Assembly (NCBI GenBank): GCA_010093705.1
Contig: MU006105.1
Span: forward strand, 600,993-633,632
DNA: 32,640 nucleotides
Source of the DNA: Patellaria atrata CBS 101060
Taxonomy: Eukaryota > Ascomycota > Dothideomycetes > Patellariales > Patellariaceae
Direction of reading: 5' to 3'
Position numbers and translations under genes: made by a program. Position 1 is the stretch's first letter, and each line of letters begins with the position of its first letter. Below, piece by piece: positions 10,369 through 19,979 of the stretch. Under the pieces are notes generated by a model. That model had not been told where the DNA came from, ran no database searches, and saw nothing but the letters and a program-made list of their open reading frames with translations.

Positions 10369-10798
10369 ATCTGTTTGATATGAGTAAAATTTAACCAGTT
10401 ATGTACATAATATTATTTCTGGAGAATGAAGGCCAAGTCTTGATTCTAATTGACTGAGAATGATTGGGTTAGAAGATTGGAAATCCTATCATAGCTCAAG
10501 ATCTATAGCAGTGAGCTTCGTCCTCCGCCTTCTTATCACGGCCCCAAATCTAAACCCAATGGGACACAATCCTACACAATATATGAGTGTTAAATCCCGT
10601 TCTGTTTGACCACTTCCAGATCCCCTCTACGGCCCAATCCGCCATACTCACCCCACCTACTCCATTCCAAGGCCACTTCTCAGCAACACAAACGCAAATA
10701 CACATCGATACTTCCCCTTCCACCACCCGACCACGCCTCAGCTCAACTCATCTGACACAACCTGTCCACTTTTTCCCCACCTACCCTACCTTACACGG

Positions 10799-10850
10799 TA
10801 TATAACCCCCTTCCTCTCTTTCCTCTTCTATCTCAGACTCCGCAACTCCC
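10799..10850 (+). promoter_or_regulatory. TATA box with pyrimidine-rich leader (module 7)
   Basis: TATATAACCCCC at 10799-10810 is followed by a C/T-rich leader and a first ATG at 10861 that opens only 19 codons. Box and flank match module 2 (1776). A GTGACTATGATGATAAC site lies just downstream at about 10924. Confidence 0.45.
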
Positions 10851-11550
10851 GGTGCTTAGAATGCTTGTCCGGAAGAGGGTGGGCGGCAGAAAGGGGGAAA
10901 GCAGTGGAATCAGTCGGTAGAGGTGACTATGATGATAACTTTATTTATCATCAGCACTTTGAAATTATTATACTTCTACGACCAAGTAGACCATCACCAT
11001 TCCGAAATAAAGATATGTAGAAAGTATATTCGATTTCCAACATCCAGTTCCCCAATGTTTCCTTTTGTCGGATAGAAACAAACCCTAAACACCAAGCAAT
11101 AGTGAATGAACTGTTAACCGCCTGAAAGCACCAGATCTTCTATCCGACGCTTCTAGTTGTGTTAATGTAAGCTGTTAGTTCCATTCAATACTCACGGTTA
11201 AGTATTCTCCCGTTTATGGGAGTGGCAGTCACCTGTTGCATGAATAAGAGAAGGATCAAAGATCTTCTGATCGTATTTCTGCTAGATCCTCCATATTTTA
11301 GGAATGAGCCGGTACCGCATCTTGCGCTCATAATTGCCCCATCAATATACCCCTCCGCCTTTCTCTCGATCTTTTTTTTTCGACATTTACACCCAGAGGC
11401 TAGACCTAGTGATTGAATACACTCAGGTATGAGCTAAGATAGTAGGTAGAAGGGAAAGAATGTTCAATTGTTGTCCACTATCTGGAGCGGGCGCCTGTGT
11501 CTTATCTTATAGTATTGCCTGCTCAACCACCTCACTTATCCTAGTCCCCA

Positions 11551-11584
11551 ACCATCTGATATCCAGCCATCTGATATCCAACCA
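11551..11584 (+). repeat. 16-base tandem duplication
   Basis: CCATCTGATATCCAGC is followed directly by a near-identical CCATCTGATATCCAAC. Confidence 0.75.
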
Positions 11585-12321
11585 CCTTGCGTGACGCTCA
11601 ATTTCACCACCTAGACATCTTTAACGTAACCGGCCCGGTTGGTGATTTGTTGGGGGAATCTCAACGAATGAATCCAACCACTACGCTGCGTTTCGAATAA
11701 TTCCAGAGGTGTCTCTCTGCTAGATCGGAAAGTGGAGAGAAGGATATTATGGCGACAATGTTGGTGAGCGTATCATAATATCAACTATCATCATGATCAG
11801 ATTACGGGGAGTATTATAAGCTGGGTTCGAGACGAAGAGACCGGTGATGAAGGCTATGTGGCCCATATGGCACCCCGTAACAGGTGTTCCTAAGTTTTCA
11901 CCGCTCACGCAAATCAAATGCGTTTAGTGAACTTCCGAAGGTATATGCCGGTCACGAAATTGAATAGTGTGTAGAATCTATGGCAGGAAAGAATGTATCG
12001 GGAGTGAAGAAGGGGTGGAGAACATACTATTGAACATATTCAGCTATGGTTTATTAAAACAGATATGATAAGGAGCCCACCAGGTAGACAATTGCATGGA
12101 CCTCATTAGGGAATCACAGAACAGTGGTAATGCGCAAGCGGGTTTGTGAATGTATTCGAGAACTACAGGGGCTGATTTTCCTAAGAAAGATTGAGTGCGA
12201 GATATTCATTTGGTTTTACCATTGAAGCTAGTACACACATTCAACGTACCAGACCATCAGATGACTTTCCTCTAAAGCAGGTAAAGATATACAACGGCGT
12301 CGACGCGGTGCATGATCCTCT

Positions 12322-12762
12322 TTACACCGTTGAGTGTTTCAATGATCCTCCTTCGAATCCGTCGTATTCTTCCCCTTCATGTTCTTTGAAGTTTTCCAGC
12401 AGTGCGTTTCGTAAGAATTGAGAGAGCAGGAGAGTTGCCTCTGAATCAACGTTTCGCCAATCGGTTATTGTTTCAGTAGAGAGACCAGGGGAGCAAAACA
12501 GCTGCTGTATGCGAATCATCCTCCGTGAATGCCTCTCATGTAGCTTATGCTTGGGAATAGGACGAGAGGCAGGTGAAGAGCAGACCGGGATGTCTAAAAC
12601 TCGAGTGTGAAAAATCTGTATAATAAATGAGGAGAGCATCAGAAGATCTTGAAGTATCCCATGGCGCGGAAGTATTCCCAAAGATGCGGACTTGATATGG
12701 GCGCATGAGAAGCTAAAAGAGCACATGCTCCCTTCTGCGGGCCATTTTACCCCTGATGTCAT
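12322..12762 (-). CDS. Hypothetical 146-aa frame, doubtful
   Basis: A single 146-residue frame from an ATG at 12762. I do not recognise it. A TATATA box (about 12796-12801, readable on either strand) lies only about 35 bases upstream, which leaves little room for a leader. The N-terminus has several Cys residues (CSFSFSCAH) and the C-terminus is acidic (EHEGEEYDGFEGG). Frames of this size can occur by chance in a window this long, so the call is weak. Confidence 0.2.
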   Translation of the reverse strand: MTSGVKWPAEGSMCSFSFSCAHIKSASLGILPRHGILQDLLMLSSFIIQIFHTRVLDIPVCSSPASRPIPKHKLHERHSRRMIRIQQLFCSPGLSTETITDWRNVDSEATLLLSQFLRNALLENFKEHEGEEYDGFEGGSLKHSTV

Positions 12763-12795
12763 ATTTTATCATACCCCTGTCGTATTTCTAGCGCG

Positions 12796-12845
12796 TATAT
12801 AGATTCTTTCCTTCTCTTTCCTTTCTCCATCTTTCCACATCCTAA
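12796..12845 (+). promoter_or_regulatory. TATATAG box with pyrimidine-rich leader
   Basis: TATATAG at 12796-12802 is followed by about 40 bases of C/T-rich sequence. A GTACGT splice-donor-like site follows at about 12951, and a 12-base perfect palindrome TGATGATCATCA lies at 12971-12982. Confidence 0.35.
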
Positions 12846-12970
12846 ACCCAAATTGGATTTGCAACGAATCTACTCCTTCATTTTGGTAATAAGTAATTGA
12901 TTCCTGGAGAGAGAATCACTGCACTCAGTAGGAACTCATTTCTCCAGCAGGTACGTGTCAAATCCGGTGG

Positions 12971-12982
12971 TGATGATCATCA
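12971..12982. repeat. 12-base perfect palindrome TGATGATCATCA
   Basis: This is the most symmetrical member of the GTGATGA-type sites. The first G of GTGATGA is at 12970. Confidence 0.7.
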
Positions 12983-13445
12983 TCTGAAGCATATCACGCA
13001 AGTCCTCATTGTACCTTACAAACAAACAATGGAGATTCGTGTCCTCTCGCGAGCCAACCCACAGTTACATTACTACAATTCGCATCTGAACACTTTGTCA
13101 TCTGAGTCAAAGATGTCTCTGATCTACAAATGGGTTACTATCGACACATGATGAATATATCAGTTGAACAACTTCCTAACTACCAATAGTGGCTTAGGAA
13201 GTGTTGACTTCCTCGATGAGTTCGATAAAACTTCACTAGGAATCTTAACTCATTACTCTCCTCTGCGATATAGGTATAACCTTATTTCACGGCACTTTTG
13301 GACATGACTGACAGGCCGCAGAGGACTACTTCGAGATCCCAAAACGCCGGTGAATGCAATATTTTGAGATAGCAGTTTTAATTAAGGGGAGTAGAGGTCG
13401 AGAGATGCAACAAGGGAAAGCATGTTTGAGGATGATGCTCATACT

Positions 13446-13456
13446 TGATGATGATA

Positions 13457-13507
<51 letters not shown>

Positions 13508-13519
13508 GTGATGGTGATT
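13446..13519 (+). repeat. (GAT)n microsatellite
   Basis: A run of GAT/TGA trinucleotides with few interruptions (AAT early, GGT late). In one + frame it reads as poly-aspartate, and on the other strand as poly-serine. Neither frame shows other evidence of being a gene. Confidence 0.9.
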
Positions 13520-14310
13520 CCGGGATGAAGATGGAGAATATTATTTGGTTGGTATCTTTGACACCGTTATTTAATATTATCACTATCTGGTTGCTTTCTT
13601 TAATTCTGATGCATGCTCTATGTTATGAGACATCCAGCGTCCGACCCCCGAGATCAATTCATGTCCTTGGCCACCTCTTCCAACTGAGTTTCCGATATTT
13701 CAGCCTCCTATGGTAACTTAATGATCCAAATTAGAGAGCTAGGCAAAAGGGAAATTATACGCGAGTTGTAAGTCTTCCTTCCTCATCTCAGTGAAGGTGC
13801 GTGCGCAAGTGGCTTTAGCACTCGGTGGTAACAAACAAGGTCTTGGTTCGGTAAAGAATCATTAAGTTGATAAAACTACGTTTTTTTGTAGGATAAATTT
13901 GGAATAAATGACTGCTTCATGTCTCTTCGGCTTTGAAGGGCGGGTAGAGGGAATGAAGGGTGAGCTGTACATAGGGGTAAAAGGGGGGGAAAGGGTCGTG
14001 ATGAAGTGATACCAATACCTACACTAAACGGTAATAAAGCATGGTCTGAAGAAGTAACCGGTCTAAGGTTGTAAATTTCAACCATCTCGAGAGCCTCATA
14101 TGCATGGTTGTCAAAAATGACAGAACTGCAGGCGGCCCGCTGGTTCCTCGTCCCGACCCGTCATGTGGCAGGAGTTTGTGGCTCAAGTGCAGTAATTGGT
14201 CAACATGCAAGGTACTAGCTCTCTTGCATCCGGACAGATCGATCAGGCTCTGCATACTTCCATGGTGCTAACCTAAATCGGATACTCGCGTAAACCCGCA
14301 CTTCCATTAT

Positions 14311-14365
14311 TATATAAACTGCTTGCTCTCTTCTCTCTCCCACTTTCCTTTTCTCTCATACATCG
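14311..14365 (+). promoter_or_regulatory. TATA box with pyrimidine-rich leader of a decayed gene
   Basis: TATATAA at 14311-14317 is followed by about 45 bases of C/T-rich leader and an ATG at 14378. A GTGATGA site lies about 310 bases upstream at 13998. The spliced remains at 14378-15493 begin at this ATG, which makes this the module most clearly tied to a former gene. Confidence 0.5.
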
Positions 14366-14377
14366 TACACACAGGAG

Positions 14378-15493
14378 ATGAAACGGCGTGTTTAGAGGTC
14401 CATTGATTCAGTTCCGCGTTGCGGCGGAAAAGTTCTCAGTTCCGTGCATTTTTATTCCTTTGGCTGTGGTGGTCGTTTCAAATGGCCACTCTTGGAGTGT
14501 CCATGTTTAGGTAAGAATATTGAATGAAAAGCCCCACCATCACTGAAAGATGAATGGAAATACCATGCTAACATACTATCCTTCCTATTTTAGGGCATCT
14601 CCGGCCATCCTAGCCAATTGCGCAGTATGATGGCGGCAGAGATTCGTCCAACTCAGTCATCACCGTCCAAAGTCGTAGTCTGGAGAGGAAGAAAACCAAA
14701 AGCGCTTCGAAGGTGCGGCTGCCTGGCGCTGTGAAATGAGAATACCTTAGAATCGCCTGGTATGCTGGCTGTATGCCAACGCCGACGTGGTTTCATTCAA
14801 AAGTGGAAACAATTCAAAGACCATTACCGCCTCCTACTCCCTGGAGGAGTTCAGTAAGTTTTTGGATCGGAATGACTGGTAAGTCAGCAAAGATCTCGAT
14901 TGCAACTTGCCTCTAGACATACAGCAACCCCTTCGAGCCTTGCGTCTCGGACAATTATAGCTTCATTTCTGTCCCCTACAACATCCTCACATTTCCTTCC
15001 TTTGCAAGCCCGGGCTCTAACATACACAACTAGGACCCTCCTTTCATCTTGATTATCTCCTCGTCGCTAAGATGATGCCCACTCCATACACGCTGATGCC
15101 GGGCGGTACTAAGAAGTCATGCCCTCGACACAACATGTAAGTTTCCGAATTCGTCTCTTTTTCCTTGACCGATGTTCTTCAAGTCCCTTATATAACTGCC
15201 AGTCCTAGTTCTCCTTCTTGACTTCTTCTTTCGTATTGGACACATGCTGACAGAGTTTCATATCCCTAGGAATCACCAACAGAGCCATTGCTGGGTGGAA
15301 ATTGTGTCGCAATAAAGGAATCGTGCGTGAGATTGGGCTTCATTTATGGAGGACTGTGCGGGAAGCGAACATGACAGAACCCATGAGCCCTGGGCTCGAG
15401 ATTGACGGAACCAGGACTTTGATGGTTGAATCCAGTGATGGAGCTCATTATCGTAGAGAATATATGAAGTGTATCATCACACGCAAACCATGA
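14378..15493 (+). pseudogene. Unidentified multi-exon gene, damaged
   Basis: Several intron signals are clear on the + strand: a donor at 14511 with a CTAAC branch and acceptor ending at 14593; a donor at 14879 with an acceptor ending at 14924; a CTAAC-type branch and acceptor ending at 15033; and a donor at 15137 with an acceptor ending at 15269. The segments between show coding character: VITVQSRSLERKKTKSASK, then DVVSFKSGNNSKTITASYSL. This runs across the second junction into CNPFEPCVSDNYSFISVPYN, then FHLDYLLVAKMMPTPYTLM, and finally GLEIDGTRTLMVESSDGAHY. Read from the ATG, the frame meets several stops and at least two frame changes, and one donor cannot be placed. I infer an inactivated gene still carrying its TATA box and most splice sites. 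I do not recognise the family. Confidence 0.45.
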
Positions 15494-16830
15494 ACTTCAT
15501 CGTCGGTTTCAAACAGTGACATCCAGTAACCTCATAACAACATCCTTTTCCATTTTCCATCTGCCTTGCGAGAAATTATACACAACCACCCGTCCGTAAG
15601 CGTTCGTCCCTCCGACTGCGGAGCTCGAGAATAGTTTGAGATAGAAAATACGACGGGATTTAGCACCAGACAACCAGAATTCTAACTAGTTTCGTTCAAC
15701 AGCGCACACTCGCAAAGTTAGTAGAGACATTGCTCATTCCAGATTCCTCTTAGAGAAGAACTCAGTTTATATGCCCACTCTCCTATCCAAAAGTCAACAG
15801 GTCTCGTAGACACGCTGGTCAGCTGATTGTCGCATCTGTCTCCTCTGTTGGCAGTGCCTGAGCGTACTCAGGAGAATATATTTACTTCCATTATCTGCGC
15901 TGTGATGCGGTCATATTTGCGGCATGGTGATTGAGCTAACTCGAAGGGCTATGCTATGGCATCTATATGAAAGCATCTCTGCTCTTATGTTCTCTTCTTT
16001 TCCTTTATCTTCAGCCGTCAAAGAAACAGGAACCTTTTTTTTTATTCCATTATATTGTATTATCTACAATACTGCGCATGCAGCCTTTAAGCTATGGCGC
16101 AACTCCCTATATAAATAAATCCCTTTTCAGGGCCCTTATATGCTTCGTGAAGTCTTCAGTAGTTTAACCCACTGGTAATTTATATGTAAAGGAAAACCAT
16201 TACGTTTAAACTCCATATAAAGGAAATTGTTAGAAAACCGTCTTTCTTCCTCTTCACCATCTCTTTTCTAATTTCCATTTCTATGCCATACATCTTGTTA
16301 TCTTCTGTAGAATCTATGCTTCTACTCTATCTATTTAGTCATACTGTACTTTAGCGGAACAGCATATGCTGTCTCAACACTTTCTTTCCTTAAGTTTAAG
16401 CTTCGTGTACATGTAGCAATATACCTTGCAGCTTCCATCTGAGGTTGAGCCTTGACATGCAGATCCAATGATCTCTGTTAATTGTACAGTTAACCCGTAA
16501 GTAAAAATGACAGTTCTCAGTACAGATTCAGTTCTACTGTATGACACTATTGACAAGTTCTTACCCTGTCAAAGTGAGTGTACTCTATGGGAGGAGGTTT
16601 AGTTTATGGTTTCGAACACGGTATTGGTAATATACTATCCATGCATATAGTCTAGATAGTTCCTGTCATATATATCAACGCTAGCTTCCCGTACACCGCG
16701 CTGTTACATGCCCCTGAGATGTTCCTTCCCTTCCATTGTACCAATCAGCTCATCGCTTATTACTACACCTCCCTTATCCAACCAACTCTGATGTCTGCAT
16801 GACGTTTGTTAAAGTCTCTTGGTTCCTTTG
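15494..16830. other. Intergenic; no gene seen
   Basis: The stretch is moderately AT-rich with a TATATAA box at 16108-16114. Its open frames are short, overlapping and unrecognised on both strands. I see no repeat or RNA gene. Confidence 0.5.
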
Positions 16831-16837
16831 TAACCCC

Positions 16838-17139
16838 TATATATCCTCCGTCCCTCCTCTTTTCCTTTCCACCTTCTTTTCTCCCAACACACACATCAGT
16901 GACGGAAGTCAGTTCTATGTATTGCGTTCTATTGGGAGAATTGCAATTTCTTTGCATTCAAGTTCATTGTCGGAGCTGTGAGACTAGGACGGTACGTACA
17001 AGACATTCTGTTGTCATTTTCTCCTCGAGAATCCCCCAAATGACGATGATAGTATTACCGCTTGCAGTGGTACCTTTCATCACCGCACAAACTTGTCCAC
17101 CTCCATGTAAACCTTCATGTATTCATTCATATCATATAG
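16838..17139 (+). CDS. Possible two-exon 48-aa peptide behind a TATA module, doubtful
   Basis: TATATAT at 16838 is followed by a C/T-rich leader and an ATG at 16917. The frame opens a Cys-containing peptide (MYCVLLGELQFLC...). A GTACGT donor at 16992 and an acceptor ending at 17067 join two phase-0 exons (16917-16991 and 17068-17139) into 48 codons before a stop. The product is unrecognised, and the second exon is low in complexity (many His, Leu and Val). It could be a non-coding spliced transcript or chance. Confidence 0.2.
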
Positions 17140-17253
17140 AGACCATTCTCATCGCACTTCAATGATGTACAGCTCTCTAACAGTTCCGTAGACGGAGCCT
17201 TAGCTCGCCTATTATGTGTCCGATAATTATGGACACGTCTACCCTTTGCCGAC

Positions 17254-17508
17254 TCACCCTTGGAAGCCATTTTCTGCCGTCAATTCTAGTTGAACAATAT
17301 AATTCTGGGTGCCCCCAAGCTCGTATTGGATATCACATCCTAAGAAAAGGTAACTCCCAGCAAGCTCCTCATTCTCATTAGTATTCATTCTGACTTGAAC
17401 TAGTGGAGTACGATATGACCCTGCTTTCCCCTCGCCAGGGAATTCCCTCCTCCTATCCCAAGAGAAGTTCTGGTCGAGTTGAAGATCACGGACTACTTCT
17501 TCGACCAT
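17254..17508 (-). CDS. Possible exon of unknown protein
   Basis: This 84-residue frame begins at an ATG directly after an in-frame stop and has convincing composition (VQVRMNTNENEELAGSYLFL, then CDIQYELGGTQNYIVQLEL). It ends in CAAGGGTGAGT, a good splice donor. An acceptor about 80 bases further would add a short in-frame tail ending ELYIIEVR. A third coding-like stretch, 17558-17740 (-), carries WWIDVVTVEESAIVFL. These may be further exons or decayed remains of the gene starting at 18173, or a separate gene. I could not join them in frame and do not recognise them. Confidence 0.3.
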   Translation of the reverse strand: MVEEVVRDLQLDQNFSWDRRREFPGEGKAGSYRTPLVQVRMNTNENEELAGSYLFLGCDIQYELGGTQNYIVQLELTAENGFQG

Positions 17509-17729
17509 GAAGGAGATGATTTACTTGGCGTGCTGGACGAGTCCGACCCTGTTCGCTCTATTGTGGAGGAGCGATTTGGCCTCTAACGACATCATTTCTA
17601 TCAATTTCGCCGTAAGGAGATGTATGAACACGAGACACAACCATAGACAACGCACATAAGAACACAATGGCAGACTCTTCGACTGTAACCACATCTATCC
17701 ACCACCGTATAATGACTCCGAACTCCCTA

Positions 17730-18173
17730 TCAAGTCCATCCAATATGCATCAAGTGAAACTCCACTAAAGCCCACTATCCAAGACTCCAGAACTCCATTC
17801 CAAACACCCATCCTACTCACCCCCCACCTTCAACAGAGTCATCGTCTTCTTCACAGTCCCGAAACCCTCCGACTTCTTCCCCAAGCTCACAGTGCACCAC
17901 TTCGGAGGGCCAATATCATGCTTCTCCTCGCGCGGTTCAAACACCTGCACGATCTTCCGGTTGACAAAACACTCCGGATCAAAGTCGAACACCACGGTGC
18001 TCTCCCAGATAACCCGGGCCTCGACTGCGACTCGTTAGCACTGTATCCAGCTTACAGACATGCGTGGGAAGAGAGGAAGGGGGTCAGAAGGGCGGATGTG
18101 GTTTTGAGATGGGAAAAGGGGGGGGGGAGGTACTTTCTTTGCCCTCGACGACGCGGGAGGAATTGTTGCCCAT
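17730..18173 (-). CDS. Unknown small protein with myristoylation-type N-terminus
   Basis: Exon 1 (18134-18173) encodes MGNNSSRVVEGKE. Gly2 and Ser6 fit the N-myristoylation pattern, which would put the protein on a membrane. Intron 1 (18025-18133) has a GTACCT donor, a perfect GCTAAC branch and a GCAG acceptor. Exon 2 (17821-18024) encodes VVFDFDPECFVNRKIVQVF and HDIGPPKWCTVSLGKK. A GTGAGT donor and an acceptor ending at 17765 give a short third exon (17730-17764) and a closed frame of 92 aa. The last exon is the least certain, because coding-like sequence continues downstream to about 17250. In the leader, a second GCTAAC (+ strand GTTAGC near 18232) followed by TACAG suggests an intron in the 5' UTR. 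I do not recognise the family. Confidence 0.45.
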
Positions 18174-18379
18174 TTTTGCGGCGTGAGACTTGTTCACGGA
18201 TGACGGGGGAGTCGGAGACTGTACAGTTCGGTTAGCAGGGAAGTTGTTTGCATGGTACGAGAGCGCAGGGGAATTGTACTGTAGAGGGACGGGAAGGTGT
18301 GATGTGGAGAGAGAGGAAGAGATGCTCGATAGAGCTTTGTAAGGTTCGGTTTTTGAGAGCAAAAAGGACAGGTTGCGGT

Positions 18380-19220
18380 TGCGGTTGTGGTTGTGGGTAG
18401 CGGTTGTCTATTTGGGTGGAAAAGTTTGAGAGAGGTGGGTGCGGAGGTTTTATGTAGGGGGGTTGGGTGAGGGCCGTTTGTCGCTTGCGGAGTGGTTAGA
18501 TGAAGGTGAATATGGAGATTGAAGGGCGTAATTGCATGCATAGAACCTCATGTGGGCAAGTGTGCGTTTGAAAGGAGAGCAGTAACTGCCGTTGCTATGG
18601 CAACGTGAGCGAGAAGGTCAAAGTACTTGAAAGAAGAAGACGTGTATGTGGTTCAAGCTAATGTTACTGCATTGATGAGAAGACTACTAAATAGATAGCA
18701 ACGCATTCCAGTGTACCAAAGGCTTCCCCATCACAGTACCCAATCATACCACAAATTTCCTACACTGACGGACACGACAATTGCAGAACTACTGATGTAC
18801 ATCACAAAGGAGGACACTCCAGATGCAAAACACCAAAACAAGAGAGATTATGATAATACACGCTCTCAGAACATAGCTGATGTCGGAGGCTCGACCAGGA
18901 AGCAGCTGCGGCTCGATGTGCATGCCTGGAGAGCACGATTAGCATTGTGCATTACATTGGTAACGAATGACTTACCATTATGCTTTAAATGTCTGTTATC
19001 GGGCCCCTCGACGCAACTATGAATACTCTTGTTGTGGGATTTCTCTGCAGGGGTATTGAGCTGCAGACTACTTAAGTGACCGTATTCTAGAGAGACTACC
19101 AGGACAGGAATAGCGCGATGGAACGCTAGTGTCCAATTTGATGCGTTGTTCCTGGGTCTCTGGTTGAGTTCTCATAACAGTAATGGTATTAGTGATATGA
19201 TGATCATTGCCTGCTTCAAG
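18380..19220. other. Intergenic; no gene seen
   Basis: The left part (18380-18540) is G-rich on the + strand and probably belongs to the upstream region of the minus-strand gene at 18173. The rest has only short unrecognised frames. Confidence 0.45.
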
Positions 19221-19224
19221 ATCG

Positions 19225-19978
19225 TCATACTCTGAGGATGCACGACCGACCGTTGAACATCCTTACTAGGGCCGTTTTCAGAATTCCAAGCGCAAAGAAA
19301 ACAGCAGTATGTCCAAGTACCAGATCCACCAAGCACTTGTGCTCGCACTCAGCAAGATCTCCGTTGCACATACTAGTTCTCACTTTGTGCTGTAATCTGA
19401 TTAAGCTACATTGTTAGCTTATTAGAACTCAAAGATTGAGGATAGGAAGATGATGGAGAACGGCATTAGAAAGAAGTGATGAAGCTCATCAGCAAATTAG
19501 GGATTGGGACTTACATTGCTCATCTGAATGGCCAAACATCTGACAGACCAGATGCGAAGTGAAGAAATGAGAGCGTGGGATGGATCTGGTATGCGTTGTT
19601 CTCCCAGCATTATCTTCTGCTGGATCGTTTCCGTGTTCATATCTGCCATGACACAGCGAAAATATGCTAAGGATCGAGATTGGAGGCTCCGTTTAGAGTT
19701 GCGTGCTCCCGTGCTCCACAGGAGCTGGAAGTGAGAGAGAACGAGGGGAAGAAGGACAGTGCTACTCATCATCAGCTACATTTCAATGCCTCCGTTTATT
19801 CACAATAAAGTCAAACACCATCACATCAAACAAAGACGGCCAAACTTACAATGAGCACTGAGCCCCCCTCCCCCCGTTCACGAGACAGGTGTATGACTTC
19901 AAAATCGAAGTCGACCACAAAGGTCGACAGTGGGGCACTGACAAAAAAAAAATTGCGCCGGAGTGCTGAACAAACCAT
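19225..19978 (-). CDS. Unknown three-exon protein, possible
   Basis: On the minus strand a GGGTATAAG box lies about 60 bases before an ATG (context AAAAGATGG) at 19978, with a C/T-rich leader between. Three exons join in phase 0: 19850-19978, 19515-19775 and 19225-19389, giving 184 aa. Both donors are GTAAGT. Intron 2 (125 bases) has a perfect GCTAAC branch about 20 bases before its CAG. Features seen are FVVDFDFEVIHLSRERG in exon 1, a hydrophobic stretch STVLLPLVLSHFQLLW in exon 2, MADMNTETIQQKIMLGEQR, and in exon 3 CEHKCLVDLVLGHTAVFFAL. I do not recognise the product. Matching phases and good splice signals are the support. It may be a decayed or fast-evolving gene. Confidence 0.4.
19477..19491. 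repeat. TGATGA-AGC-TCATCA inverted repeat
   Basis: A perfect 6-base inverted repeat with a 3-base spacer. It lies inside intron 2 of the minus-strand model at 19225-19978. It belongs to the GTGATGA-type set. Confidence 0.6.
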
Positions 19979-19979
19979 C

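Larger units (their letters stand above)
10369..14310. other. Gene-poor stretch with promoter-like modules
   Basis: No gene is firmly supported. It contains TATA modules at 10799 and 12796, GTGATGA-type sites at 10925-10960, 11844, 12970 and 13998, a short tandem repeat at 11551-11584 and a long GAT microsatellite at 13446-13519. The longest frame, 12322-12762 (-), is listed separately as doubtful. Confidence 0.5.

Noticed and set aside
13354-13716. 120-aa frame with a poly-aspartate run
   Set aside because: It is a translation of the GAT microsatellite with ordinary flanks; the opposite strand is equally open as poly-serine.
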